The notes below the pieces were generated by a model, which was not told the DNA's origin, searched no databases, and worked only from the letters and a program-made list of their open reading frames with translations. Of a stretch of 64,000 bases of DNA, positions 49,591-59,190 are shown piece by piece. This stretch comes from JAFALK01 sp036500605 (lineage in GTDB: Bacteria; Pseudomonadota; Gammaproteobacteria; Burkholderiales; Burkholderiaceae_C): NCBI GenBank assembly GCA_036500605.1, contig DASYBU010000021.1, positions 62,001-126,000 of the forward strand, given 5' to 3'. The position numbers and the translations under genes are program-made. Positions within the stretch are counted from its first letter, which is position 1, and each line of letters opens with the position of its first letter.

Positions 49591-52586
49591 AGTTCCTGCT
49601 GCTGGCCGCCTTGATGGCACTTCCGGCCCATGCGGTCGACCTGCGCGAGCCCTGGACGGCCGACGCCTCCACGCAGGTGCAGGCGCGCGTCACGAGCGAG
49701 CGCGTCGGCCAATGCCTGCACTACGACTTCGCCGGCGTATCGGGTTATGCCGTGATGCGCCGCGCCTTGCCCATCAGTTGGCCGGCCGACTTCATGCTGC
49801 GCGCGAACGTGCAAGGCGATGGCGGTGCCAACAGCCTGCAGCTCAAGTTCGTGGATGCGAGCGGCGAGAACGTCTGGTGGCTCAACAAGCCCGGCTTTGC
49901 GCCGAGCGCCAAGGGCCAGCAGCTGCGCGCCCGGCGCCGCAATATCGACTTCGCGTGGGGGCCGAATACCGACAAGACGCTGCGCCAGACGGCGGCGGTC
50001 GAGCTGGTCGTCGCCTCGACCGGTCCCGGTGCCACGGGCGGGCGCGGCACGGTCTGCCTGACCGGCCTTTCGCTCACGCCGCAGGCGCCGCTCGACAGCG
50101 CACCGCCGCTGCCGCGCATCAGCGGCCACGGCGCACATCTGACCGTTGACCTGGGCCGCGAACGCGACTTCAGCGGCCTGCTGCTGCGCTGGGCCAAGGC
50201 TCCGCGCGATTTGAGAGTTAGCGGCTCGACCGATGGCAAGCATTGGCAAGCGCTCTCGCATCAACACACAGGCACGCTGACCGCGCTATACCTGCCTGAG
50301 AGCAGCGCCCGCTGGCTGCGGCTGGACGGCGATGCCGCGATGCGGCTCTCCTCGTTCAGCGTGCCCAGCCCCGAGCCCGGCGGCGATGCCGACTGGCCGA
50401 ATCGCAATGCGATGCTGAGCGCCCTGGCGCGCGAGCTGCCCAAGGGCGACCTGCCGCGCGCCTTCCTCGGCGAGCAGAACTACTGGACGCTCGTTGGCTT
50501 GGACGGGGGCGGCGAACGCTCGGCCCTGATCAGCGAGGACGGAGCGATCGAGATCGGCCGTGGCGGCGCGAGCGTGGAGCCGCAACTGCGCCTGTTTGAT
50601 GGCAATGGCAATGGCAATGGCCGCTGGCTCAACTGGTCCAATGCCGCGATCGGCCAATCGCTGGCGGACGGCGACCTGCCCGTGCCCAGCGTGCATCTGG
50701 CCTGGCCCGGCCTGCAGCTCGATGTGAACACCGCCGCCGATGGCGAGGCGGCCGCGCCGCGCTTGCTGGCGCGCTACACGCTGCACAACACCGGCAAGAC
50801 CGCGCTGACGCTGAACTTCGGCCTCGCGTTGCGGCCCTGGCAGGTCAACCCGCCGCAGCAGTTCCTGAACACGCCCGGCGGCTTCAGCGCTGTCGATCAG
50901 TTGAGCTGGCAAGGCGATCAGTTGCAGCTCAACGGACAAGCCTGGATGCGCCCACTGTTCGCCCCCGATGCCGTTCACGCGCTGCCCTTCGCGAGCGGCC
51001 TGGCGCTGAACACCTTGGCGGCCGCGCCCGCTGTGCAGGATCTGAACGATCCTCAGCGCATGGCCTCCGCCTTGATCGACAAATCGCTGACGCTGGCGCC
51101 CGGCGAATCGCGCAGCCTCGATGTGGTGTTCGCTCTCGCTGCCACAGCCAGGCTCGACGCGCCCTTCGATATCGGCGCCGTCGAAGCCCGCTGGCGCGCG
51201 CGCCTGGGCCGCTTGACTGTGCAGTTACCTCCCGGCCAGGAAGCGCTCGCCCAGACGCTGCACGCCGCCTTGGCGCAGGTGCTGATGTCGCGCGACGGCC
51301 CAGGCCTGCGACCCGGCACGCGCTCCTACGCGCGCAGCTGGATCCGTGACGGCGCCATGATGTCGGCCGCGCTGCTGCGCATGGGCGAGGTGGACGCCGC
51401 CCGCGATTTTGTCGACTGGTTCGGCCCGCAGATCTTTGCCAACGGCAAGGTGCCTTGCTGCCTCGATTCGCATGGCGCCGATCCCGTGGCCGAGAACGAT
51501 TCGCACGGCGAGTACCTGTTCGCCGTGGCCGAAGTCTGGCGCGCCACGAAGGACAAGGCCTGGCTCGCGAAGCAATGGCCGCGCGTGCAATCGGTGGTCG
51601 CCTACATGGATCAGCTGCGCGCTGAAACGCAGAACGACAAGACGCCCGCCAACGCGCGCGGCCTGATGCCGCCCTCGATCAGCCATGAGGGCTATTCCGA
51701 CAAGGCCGCCTACTCCTTCTGGGACGACTGGTGGAGCTTGCGCGGCTACAAGGACGCGGTGCAGATGGCGCAAGCGCTGGGCCACGACAGCAGAGCCTTC
51801 GAGCACTCGCGCGACGCCTTCGCCGCCGACCTGGCCGCGAGCGTGCGCGCCACCGCCGTGCAGTTCCAGCTGCAGACGCTCAGCGGCGCGGCCGACCGCG
51901 GCGATGTGGACCCGACCTCGAGCACGATGGCCCTCGACCCGGCCCAGGGCGCCGATCTGGTTCCGACCGAGCTGCTCGCCACGACCTTCACCCAATACGC
52001 GGCCGACGCCGCCGCCCGCGCCGCCGGGACGCGGCCGCAAGGCGACTACACCCCGTACGAGCTGCGCAACATCGGCGCGCTGATCCGCCTCGGCCACGCC
52101 GACGAAGCCCAGGCCTTGCTCGACTTCTTCTTCGCCGACCAGCGCCCGCGTGCCTGGCGCCAATGGGCCGAAGTGGTCGGCCGCGAAGCGCGCACGCCGC
52201 GCTTCATCGGCGACATGCCGCACGCCTGGGTCTCGTCCGACTTCCTCCGCTCGGCGCTCGACATCTTTGGCTACGAAAACGAAACCGACCACACCATCGT
52301 CATCGGCGCAGGCATCACTTCGGCCTGGCGCCATGCGGGTGACGTTGGCGTTAGCGGCCTGATGCTGTCCGGTCAACGCCTCGACTGGCAACTGCAACGG
52401 CGCGGCGCGGGCTGGCATCTGTCGATCACGCAGACCCCCGCCGCCAGGCTGCTTCTCGCCTGGCCCGGCACCGATCCCCTGCCTCGTGCGACATTCAAGA
52501 AGGGCCAGCCGTTGAGCTGGCAAGGCCGTGAACTGCCGATCCCGGTCGGCATCACGGAAATTGATCTAGGAGACCCCACACCATGA
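49587..52586 (+). CDS. Exported six-hairpin glycosidase-like protein, uncharacterised
   Basis: 999 residues, signal peptide MKFLLLAALMALPAHA. I do not recognise an assigned glycoside hydrolase family. N-terminal part has beta-rich sugar-binding regions, with an F5/8C (discoidin)-like stretch at about 190-255 (DFSGLLLRWAKAPRDLRVSG). A beta-sandwich follows (SVHLAWPGLQLDVN, LLARYTLHNTGKTALTLNFGL). From about 560 there is an (alpha/alpha)6-type domain with SYARSWIRDGAMMS (WIRD at 585-588), CCLDSHGADPVAENDSHGEY and SISHEGYSDKAAYSFWDDWW, rich in aromatic and acidic residues as in GH15/GH63-like folds. It overlaps the permease and hydrolase genes by 4 bp, so it is part of the same glucan system. 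Possible role: a periplasmic exo-enzyme or debrancher. Confidence 0.75.
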   Translation: MKFLLLAALMALPAHAVDLREPWTADASTQVQARVTSERVGQCLHYDFAGVSGYAVMRRALPISWPADFMLRANVQGDGGANSLQLKFVDASGENVWWLNKPGFAPSAKGQQLRARRRNIDFAWGPNTDKTLRQTAAVELVVASTGPGATGGRGTVCLTGLSLTPQAPLDSAPPLPRISGHGAHLTVDLGRERDFSGLLLRWAKAPRDLRVSGSTDGKHWQALSHQHTGTLTALYLPESSARWLRLDGDAAMRLSSFSVPSPEPGGDADWPNRNAMLSALARELPKGDLPRAFLGEQNYWTLVGLDGGGERSALISEDGAIEIGRGGASVEPQLRLFDGNGNGNGRWLNWSNAAIGQSLADGDLPVPSVHLAWPGLQLDVNTAADGEAAAPRLLARYTLHNTGKTALTLNFGLALRPWQVNPPQQFLNTPGGFSAVDQLSWQGDQLQLNGQAWMRPLFAPDAVHALPFASGLALNTLAAAPAVQDLNDPQRMASALIDKSLTLAPGESRSLDVVFALAATARLDAPFDIGAVEARWRARLGRLTVQLPPGQEALAQTLHAALAQVLMSRDGPGLRPGTRSYARSWIRDGAMMSAALLRMGEVDAARDFVDWFGPQIFANGKVPCCLDSHGADPVAENDSHGEYLFAVAEVWRATKDKAWLAKQWPRVQSVVAYMDQLRAETQNDKTPANARGLMPPSISHEGYSDKAAYSFWDDWWSLRGYKDAVQMAQALGHDSRAFEHSRDAFAADLAASVRATAVQFQLQTLSGAADRGDVDPTSSTMALDPAQGADLVPTELLATTFTQYAADAAARAAGTRPQGDYTPYELRNIGALIRLGHADEAQALLDFFFADQRPRAWRQWAEVVGREARTPRFIGDMPHAWVSSDFLRSALDIFGYENETDHTIVIGAGITSAWRHAGDVGVSGLMLSGQRLDWQLQRRGAGWHLSITQTPAARLLLAWPGTDPLPRATFKKGQPLSWQGRELPIPVGITEIDLGDPTP

Positions 52587-53323
52587 TGAACCGACGCGAC
52601 ACCTTGCTCGGCCTCGGCGCGCTTGCGCTGAGCGGATGCGCCACCCATCCCGCTACGCCAACGATCCCCGCCGGCCTCGAAGCCGGCGCGCAAAAGCCCT
52701 GGCAGAGCGACGGCATGAACCTCGGGCGCATGTGGGTCAGCCTGCCGAAGGACTATCTGGCCAGCAGCACACCCTGGCCCCTGGTCGTGTTCCTGCACGG
52801 CTCGGGCGAGCGCGGCACCGACCTGCCGGCCGTGCTGCGCAACGGCCCGCCGCTGCAAGCGAGCCAGGGCAAGCAATATCCCTTCGTGCTGTGCAGCCCG
52901 CAACTGCCCGAAGGCCAGCAATGGGAGCCCGGGCAACTGCACGCCTTGCTGCATGCCTTGCAGGAACGCTTCTACGTGGACAAGGACCGCAGCCTCGCCA
53001 CCGGCCTCTCGCTCGGCGGCCACGGCGTGTGGAACTGGGCCACGGCCTATCCCGACGATCTGGCGGCGATCGTGCCCGTCTGCGGCCACGGCGACCCGAG
53101 CAAGGTCGCCGCGATGCGCAAGGTGCCGGTGCGCGCTTATCACGGCGACGCCGATACCTCAGTGCCCATCGCCGATCAGCGAGCTTGCGTGGATGCGCTG
53201 CGCGCGGCCGGCGGCACGGTCAGCTTCACGATTTATCCGGGCGTGGGTCATGCCTCGTGGATTCCGGCTTATGACGACGCAGATCTGATTCCCTGGATGC
53301 TCGCGCAAAGGCGGGCTGCGTAA
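52583..53323 (+). CDS. Exported lipoprotein alpha/beta hydrolase
   Basis: 246 residues. N-terminus MMNRRDTLLGLGALALSGC has an RR motif and a lipobox with C19. The hydrolase fold shows an oxyanion region VVFLHGSGERG, nucleophile S143 in GLSLGGHG, D191 in HGDADTSVP and H223 in GVGHASW, a complete triad. Length and motifs fit the dienelactone hydrolase/phospholipase-carboxylesterase group. In a glucan operon it may remove ester substituents from the glucan, for example acyl groups on osmoregulated periplasmic glucans; this is inference. AGGAGA precedes the ATG. Confidence 0.82.
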   Translation: MMNRRDTLLGLGALALSGCATHPATPTIPAGLEAGAQKPWQSDGMNLGRMWVSLPKDYLASSTPWPLVVFLHGSGERGTDLPAVLRNGPPLQASQGKQYPFVLCSPQLPEGQQWEPGQLHALLHALQERFYVDKDRSLATGLSLGGHGVWNWATAYPDDLAAIVPVCGHGDPSKVAAMRKVPVRAYHGDADTSVPIADQRACVDALRAAGGTVSFTIYPGVGHASWIPAYDDADLIPWMLAQRRAA

Positions 53324-56300
53324 TGGCCGTTGTTGTACTGCGCAACCGCGCCGGCCTGGCCTTCGAGCTTTTCGCACATGGCGCGCCGGCACGCATGATG
53401 GCTGGCGATCTGCTGCTCAATCTTTTCCCAGGCAATGTGCTTGAAGGCGGCCCGGCCAATCTCTGGCTGCGCATGCGCCAGGGCGGCGGTGCCTGGCAAG
53501 CCACGCCGCTGCTCGGGCCGCGTTCGCCTTTGCAGGCCAGCTTCGGCACGCTAACGCTCACGATGAGCGGACAGTGGCAAGGCCTGCAACTCTCGTTGCA
53601 ACTGCGTCTGGCCGAGGAATCGACGAGCTGGTTCTGGCATCTCGATGCCGTCAACCACGGTAGCGATGAAGTGGAGCTGAGCCTCGTGATGACGCAGGAC
53701 GTCGGCCTGGCGAACCCGCAGGCGGTCGCGATCAATGAGTTCTACGTGAGCCAGTACATCGACTGGCAGCCGCTGGAGCACGCGCGCCACGGCACCTTGC
53801 TAGCCGCGCGCCAGAACCAGGCGCAGGACGGCCGCTATCCCTGGCTGCTGATGGGCTCGCTGCGCCGCGCCGGCAGTTACGCGACCGATGGCCTGCAGTT
53901 CTTCGGCCTGGCCGGGCGCGAAGGCGCCGCGCCGCCCGCGCTGGCGACAGGCCTGCCGGGCACGCGCCTGCAACACGAACACGCGCTCGCCGCCTTGGAA
54001 GACGAGCCGCTTCGCCTGGCCGCCGGCACCAGCGGTAGCACCGGCTTCTTCGCGCACTTCGTGCCCGACCATGCAGCCGCCAGCGGCAAGCCCGATATCG
54101 CCTTTGCCGATGCTGCGCTGCGCCTGCCCGAAGCGGCCGACCCCGCGCCATCGTCAGGCGCGTCGCAAGCCCATCCGCCGAGCCTCTTCGCCGGCGCCGC
54201 CATGCTGCGCACGCTCGATCTCGACAAGGCGCAGCTGGGTGTGCTGTTCGGCGCGGAACGCAAACATGCGGAACAGGACGGCCAAGGCCAGTTGCTGTCC
54301 TTCTTCCAGGGCGACAGCCGCCACGTCGTGCTGCGCGCCAAGGAGCTGCGCGTCAAACGCGCGCACGGCCACATGCTGCGCGCCGGCTCGCACCTGACGC
54401 CCGATGAACGCGCGCTCACCTCCACCTGCTGGATGGGCGGCTGCTTCCATTCGATGCTGACGCAGGGCCACGTCAAATTCGGCCGCCTGCTGTCGAACCA
54501 GCGCAGCGGCCTCTCGCTGTTCAACGCCCAGGGCCTGCGCGCCTTCGTGCGCCTGCCCGGCCAGGACTGGATGCTGCTGGGCTTGCCCTCGGCCTTCGTG
54601 ATGGAGCCCGGCGGCTGCCGCTGGATCTATGCCTACGGCCTCGGCGTGCTGGAAGTGCAGAGCAGCGCCGGCCCGGTCGCGACCTGCATGGAGTTCAGCC
54701 TGAAGGTGCTCGAAGGGCCGCGGCTGGAATTGATGCTGACGCTGCACGCGCAGATCGACGACGACGATGCAGGCACCGGCAAGGCGCTGACGCCGCAAGC
54801 CGACGGCAACGGCTGGCTGCTGAAGGCCCCCGCCGACAGCACGCTGGCGCAACGCCTGACCGGCGCGGCCTTGCGGGTCACGCCCGACATTGCTGCCGCC
54901 GAAGCCGGTGACGACGCGCTCTTGCACGCCGATCACCTGGGCCGCGACAGCAGCATGTTCTGCCTGCGTTTCGCCCCGCTGAGCGCGCTGACCGTCGTGC
55001 TGCAAGGCGTCAACCAAGCCACCGACGTGGACACCGCGCCCGACAGCACGCCGCTCTCCTTGCCGCGGCTTGAATTGCCGGCTGAAGCGAGCCTCGGCCA
55101 GCTCGAATCGATGCTGCCCTGGCTCGCGCATAACGCCTTGGTTCACTACCTCGCGCCGCGCGGCCCGGAGCAGTTCAGCGGCGGCGGCTGGGGCGTGCGC
55201 GATGTCTGCCAAGGCCCGCTCGAGCTGCTGCTGGCGCTGGGCCGCGACGAGCCGGTGCGCGACCTGCTGGTGCGCGTGTTCTCGGCGCAGAACGCCGATG
55301 GCGATTGGCCGCAATGGTTCATGTTCTTCGCGCGCGACGCAAAGATCCGCGCCGGCGATTCGCATGGCGACGTGGTGTTCTGGCCGCTGCTCGGGCTGGC
55401 GCGCTACCTGATTCACAGCGGAGATGCCGCGCTGTTGAACGAGCCGCTGCCCTACTTCGACGCGCCGGCCGAGCCGCTGATCCGCCATGTGGAGCGAGCG
55501 CTGACCCTGATCGAAAGCCGCATGATCCCGGGCCGCGGCATCGTCGCCTACGGCCACGGCGACTGGAACGACGCGCTGCAACCGGCTGACCCGAGCCTGC
55601 GCGACGATCTGTGCAGCGCCTGGACCGTGACGCTGCATCACCAGACGCTGCACAGCCTGGCCGAGGCCTTCGACAAGACCGGCGGCGACGGGCAGAAGCT
55701 GCGTGCGCAGGCGCATGCCGTGCAGGAGGCTTTCCAGCGCGAGCTCGTGCGCGATGAGGTCGTGGCCGGCTACGCGCATTGCCCGCCCGGCGCCGAGCCT
55801 TCGCTGTGGATCCACCCGAGTGCGCCGACTGAAGGGCTCTCATACAGCCTGCTGCCGATGATGCACGCGGTGCTGGAAGACCTGCTCACGCCGGCCCAGG
55901 CCGCCAAGCAGTCCGCGCTGATCAAGCAGCACCTGCACGCCCCCGACGGTGCGCGCCTGTTCGACGCGCCGCTGCCCTATCACGGCGGCATCTCCACGCG
56001 CTTCCTGCGCGCCGAGACCAGCAGCTTCTTCGGCCGCGAGATCGGCATCATGTACATGCACGCGCATCTGCGTCATGCGCAGATGCTGGCCCACCTGGGC
56101 GATGCGCCGGCCTTCTTCGAGGCGCTGGGCCTCGCGAACCCGATCCTGCTGCCCGAACGCGTGGCGGCGGCCAGCCTGCGCCAGAGCAACTGCTACTACT
56201 CAAGTTCGGACGCCGCCTACGCAGATCGTTATGCCGCCCACGCCGAATACGGCCGCGTCTTCGACGGCAGCGTGGCGCTCGATGGCGGCTGGCGCATCTA

Positions 56301-56619
56301 TTCGAGCGGCCCCGGCATCGCGCTCTCGCTGGTGATCAACCATCTGCTGGGCCTGCGGCTGGAACACGATGCGCTGCTGATCGACCCGGTCATGCCAGTC
56401 TCGCTGGCCGGCCTGCGGGCCGAGGTGCCGCTCGGTGACTTCACGCTGGAGCTGCGTTATGACCCCGGCGCTCAAGGCTCGGGCGTGACCGTCATCGAGG
56501 ATGACAAGGGCCACGCCCTGCCTTTCACGCGACGTGGCAATCCTTACCGATTGGGCGCTGCAGCCATCGCCCGGCCCCAGGCCGGGCAACGCTTGCGCCT
56601 GACGGTCAGGACGCAATAG
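53323..56619 (+). CDS. GH94 glycoside phosphorylase, probable 1,2-beta-oligoglucan phosphorylase
   Basis: 1098 residues, no signal peptide, so cytoplasmic. The C-terminal GH94 (alpha/alpha)6 domain carries the general acid D747 in HGDWNDALQP, with AWTVTLHHQTLHSLAEAF, GGISTRFLRAETSSFFGREIGIMY and SSDAAYADRY. GH94 enzymes split beta-glucosides with phosphate to give glucose 1-phosphate. The length (about 1100, longer than the ~800 of cellobiose phosphorylases) and the GH144-type neighbour favour a 1,2-beta-oligoglucan phosphorylase. A cellodextrin or laminaribiose activity cannot be excluded. TAATG junction with the hydrolase gene; last gene of the operon. No terminator is seen after it. Confidence 0.85.
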   Translation: MAVVVLRNRAGLAFELFAHGAPARMMAGDLLLNLFPGNVLEGGPANLWLRMRQGGGAWQATPLLGPRSPLQASFGTLTLTMSGQWQGLQLSLQLRLAEESTSWFWHLDAVNHGSDEVELSLVMTQDVGLANPQAVAINEFYVSQYIDWQPLEHARHGTLLAARQNQAQDGRYPWLLMGSLRRAGSYATDGLQFFGLAGREGAAPPALATGLPGTRLQHEHALAALEDEPLRLAAGTSGSTGFFAHFVPDHAAASGKPDIAFADAALRLPEAADPAPSSGASQAHPPSLFAGAAMLRTLDLDKAQLGVLFGAERKHAEQDGQGQLLSFFQGDSRHVVLRAKELRVKRAHGHMLRAGSHLTPDERALTSTCWMGGCFHSMLTQGHVKFGRLLSNQRSGLSLFNAQGLRAFVRLPGQDWMLLGLPSAFVMEPGGCRWIYAYGLGVLEVQSSAGPVATCMEFSLKVLEGPRLELMLTLHAQIDDDDAGTGKALTPQADGNGWLLKAPADSTLAQRLTGAALRVTPDIAAAEAGDDALLHADHLGRDSSMFCLRFAPLSALTVVLQGVNQATDVDTAPDSTPLSLPRLELPAEASLGQLESMLPWLAHNALVHYLAPRGPEQFSGGGWGVRDVCQGPLELLLALGRDEPVRDLLVRVFSAQNADGDWPQWFMFFARDAKIRAGDSHGDVVFWPLLGLARYLIHSGDAALLNEPLPYFDAPAEPLIRHVERALTLIESRMIPGRGIVAYGHGDWNDALQPADPSLRDDLCSAWTVTLHHQTLHSLAEAFDKTGGDGQKLRAQAHAVQEAFQRELVRDEVVAGYAHCPPGAEPSLWIHPSAPTEGLSYSLLPMMHAVLEDLLTPAQAAKQSALIKQHLHAPDGARLFDAPLPYHGGISTRFLRAETSSFFGREIGIMYMHAHLRHAQMLAHLGDAPAFFEALGLANPILLPERVAAASLRQSNCYYSSSDAAYADRYAAHAEYGRVFDGSVALDGGWRIYSSGPGIALSLVINHLLGLRLEHDALLIDPVMPVSLAGLRAEVPLGDFTLELRYDPGAQGSGVTVIEDDKGHALPFTRRGNPYRLGAAAIARPQAGQRLRLTVRTQ

Positions 56620-56735
56620 GCCTTCAGGCTCTACGGCTTTACGCGGCGCTCACAAGGACGTCTTGTTTGAAAGCTAGGCTCAGATCAGGCACTGCTTTTG
56701 CCCCACAGGTCTGGCCCGGATTCAAACAGGACACC

Positions 56736-57575
56736 ATGCACGCACCTCACGAGCACGCGACCGAACACATCATGCCCTGGCGGGTCGAGGACATCGACTT
56801 CAGCCGGATCGACTGGCAGACGGCCACGGCCGACGAGGACCTGCTGCTGCTCATCTGCAGCGCCTCCTTCGTCGAGAGCGGCTCCGATCTCTATACGGGC
56901 AACCTGAGCGAGTTTTTCAGCGATGACCCGGAAGTCTCTGGCTGGCTGAACCGCGCCTGGGAGCCTGAGGAGTTGCAGCACGGACGGGTCTTGAAGACCT
57001 ACATCCAGCATGTGTGGCCGGACTTCGATTGGGAGACGGCCTTCCAGCGATTTTTTGCCGAATACTCGCGCGTTTGCCTGGTCTCGAATTTCGAGAAGAC
57101 CCGCGGCCTCGAGATGGTGGCGCGCTGCGTGATCGAGACCGGCACGGCCACGCTGTACCGCGCCATCGGCGAGCACGCCGCCGACCCGGTGCTCAAGGAG
57201 ATTGCCGCCCTGGTCAGCGCTGACGAGGTTCGCCACTACAAGCACTTCTACAAATACTTCAAGCGCTACCAGGACAGCGAAGGCCAGAGCCGGCTGACCG
57301 TGCTGCGCACGCTGGCCCGCCGCCTGATGGAGATCCGCAATGAGGACTCGGAGATCGCGCTGCGCCACGTGCTGATCACGCGCTACCCCGAACGCGCAGA
57401 GGACGCGAGCTACCTGCGCCGGCGCATCGACCGCGCCACCGGCCTGATCCGCCAGCAGCTCTCAGCCGACATGTGCATCAAGATGCTGACCAAGCCGCTG
57501 GACCTGCCCGTGCGGGCCCAGCCCCTGATGCACTACCCGCTGACCAAGATCACGCAGCACGTGTTCTTCCGCTGA
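56736..57575 (+). CDS. Ferritin-like di-iron domain protein
   Basis: 279 residues. Helical protein with carboxylate-His motifs of the ferritin-like superfamily: EPEELQHGR, VIETGTATLY and SADEVRHYKHFYKYF, which could bind two irons. This resembles acyl-ACP desaturase or ribonucleotide-reductase-like folds, but I cannot name the family. The ATG at 56736 follows AGGA; the frame extends upstream to 56667 without support. Separated from the glucan operon by 116 bp and convergent with the fumarase gene. No membrane segment is seen; role unknown. Confidence 0.75.
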   Translation: MHAPHEHATEHIMPWRVEDIDFSRIDWQTATADEDLLLLICSASFVESGSDLYTGNLSEFFSDDPEVSGWLNRAWEPEELQHGRVLKTYIQHVWPDFDWETAFQRFFAEYSRVCLVSNFEKTRGLEMVARCVIETGTATLYRAIGEHAADPVLKEIAALVSADEVRHYKHFYKYFKRYQDSEGQSRLTVLRTLARRLMEIRNEDSEIALRHVLITRYPERAEDASYLRRRIDRATGLIRQQLSADMCIKMLTKPLDLPVRAQPLMHYPLTKITQHVFFR

Positions 57576-57605
57576 GGATCGAGCTTAGCGTCGGTCAACC
57601 GTGCT

Positions 57606-59147
57606 TCAAGCCGCCGTGACCGGAATCGAGATCGCCTTGCCCGAAGCAATGCGCTCCTTCCACTCGGCCGGGCCGGTGTTGTGCACGCTGGTGCCGGTCG
57701 AGTCGACAGCCACGGTGACGGGCATGTCGACCACGTCGAACTCGTAGATCGCTTCCATGCCGAGGTCGGCAAAGCCCACCACGGTAGCGTGCTTGATCGC
57801 CTTGCTGACCAGGTAGGCGGCGCCGCCCACGGCCATCAGGTAGGCGCTCTTGTTGTCCTTGATCGCCTCGATCGCGACGGGGCCGCGCTCGCTCTTGCCG
57901 ATCATCGAGATCAGGCCGGTCTGCTCCAGCATCATGCGCGTGAACTTGTCCATGCGCGTGGCGGTCGTCGGGCCGGCCGGGCCGACCACTTCGTCGCGCA
58001 CCGGATCGACCGGGCCGACGTAATAGATGACGCGGTTGGTGAAGTCCACCGGCAGCTTCTCGCCCTTGGCCAGCATCTCGGCGATGCGCTTGTGCGCGGC
58101 GTCGCGGCCGGTCAGCATCTTGCCGTTGAGCAGGATGGTGTCGCCGGGTTTCCAGCTCGCCACTTCAGCCTTGGTCAAGGTGTTGAGGTCGACGCGCTTG
58201 CTCTTGTTGTAGTCGGGCGCCCATTCCACATCGGGCCACAGGTCGAGGCTCGGCGGGTCGATATACGCGGGGCCGGAGCCGTCGAGCACGAAGTGCGCAT
58301 GCCGTGTGGCCGCGCAGTTAGGGATCATGGCCACGGGCTTGCTGGCGGCGTGGGTCGGCCAGGTCTTGATCTTGATATCGAGCACGGTGGTCAGGCCGCC
58401 GAGGCCTTGAGCGCCGATGCCCAGGGCGTTGACCTTCTCGTACAGCTCGATGCGCAGCTCTTCGAGCTTGTTCTGCGGGCCGCGCTCGAGCAGCTCGTAC
58501 ATGTCGATGTCGTCCATCAAGGACTCCTTGGCCATCAGCATGGCCTTCTCGGCCGTGCCGCCGACGCCGATGCCCAGCATGCCCGGCGGGCACCAGCCCG
58601 CGCCCATCGTGGGCACGGTCTTGAGCACCCAGTCGACCAGGTCGTCGCTCGGGTTCATCATCACGAACTTGCTCTTGTTCTCGCTGCCGCCGCCCTTGGC
58701 CGCGACCATCACGTCGAGGGTGTTGCCCGGCACCAGGCTCATGTTGATGACGGCCGGCGTGTTGTCCTTGGTGTTCTTGCGCGCAAAGATCGGGTCGTCG
58801 AGCACCGAGGCGCGCAGCTTGTTGTCCTCGAAGTTGTAGGCGCGGCGCACGCCTTCGTTGACCGCGTCTTCGATCGAACCGGGGAAGTCGGCAAAGCGCA
58901 CGTCCATGCCGATCTTCAGGAACACATTGCAGATGCCGGTGTCCTGGCAGATCGGGCGGTGGCCGGCGGCGCTCATGCGCGAGTTGGTCAGGATTTGCGC
59001 GATCGCGTCCTTGGCCGAGGCGCTCTGTTCACGTTCATAGGCGCGGGCCAGATGGGCGATGTAGTCGGCCGGGTGGTAGTAGCTGATGTACTGGAAGGCG
59101 GCGGCGACGCTCTCGACGAGGTCGGCATGGCGGATGGTGGTACTCAT
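57606..59147 (-). CDS. fumA: Fumarate hydratase class I (4Fe-4S)
   Basis: 513 residues. Hydrates fumarate to malate in the TCA cycle. N-terminal domain with CQDTGICNVFLKIG (cluster Cys) and PPGMLGIGVGGT; C-terminal beta domain with GRDAAHKRI and YYVGPVDPVRDEVVGPAGPTTATRMD. The ATG at 59147 begins the conserved protein; an ATG six codons upstream is possible. Symbol by family only; fumA and fumB cannot be told apart. Confidence 0.94.
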   Translation of the reverse strand: MSTTIRHADLVESVAAAFQYISYYHPADYIAHLARAYEREQSASAKDAIAQILTNSRMSAAGHRPICQDTGICNVFLKIGMDVRFADFPGSIEDAVNEGVRRAYNFEDNKLRASVLDDPIFARKNTKDNTPAVINMSLVPGNTLDVMVAAKGGGSENKSKFVMMNPSDDLVDWVLKTVPTMGAGWCPPGMLGIGVGGTAEKAMLMAKESLMDDIDMYELLERGPQNKLEELRIELYEKVNALGIGAQGLGGLTTVLDIKIKTWPTHAASKPVAMIPNCAATRHAHFVLDGSGPAYIDPPSLDLWPDVEWAPDYNKSKRVDLNTLTKAEVASWKPGDTILLNGKMLTGRDAAHKRIAEMLAKGEKLPVDFTNRVIYYVGPVDPVRDEVVGPAGPTTATRMDKFTRMMLEQTGLISMIGKSERGPVAIEAIKDNKSAYLMAVGGAAYLVSKAIKHATVVGFADLGMEAIYEFDVVDMPVTVAVDSTGTSVHNTGPAEWKERIASGKAISIPVTAA

Positions 59148-59190
59148 GATGAGGCGAGAATCCATGAACAATGAATGAGGGGAAGTTTAG

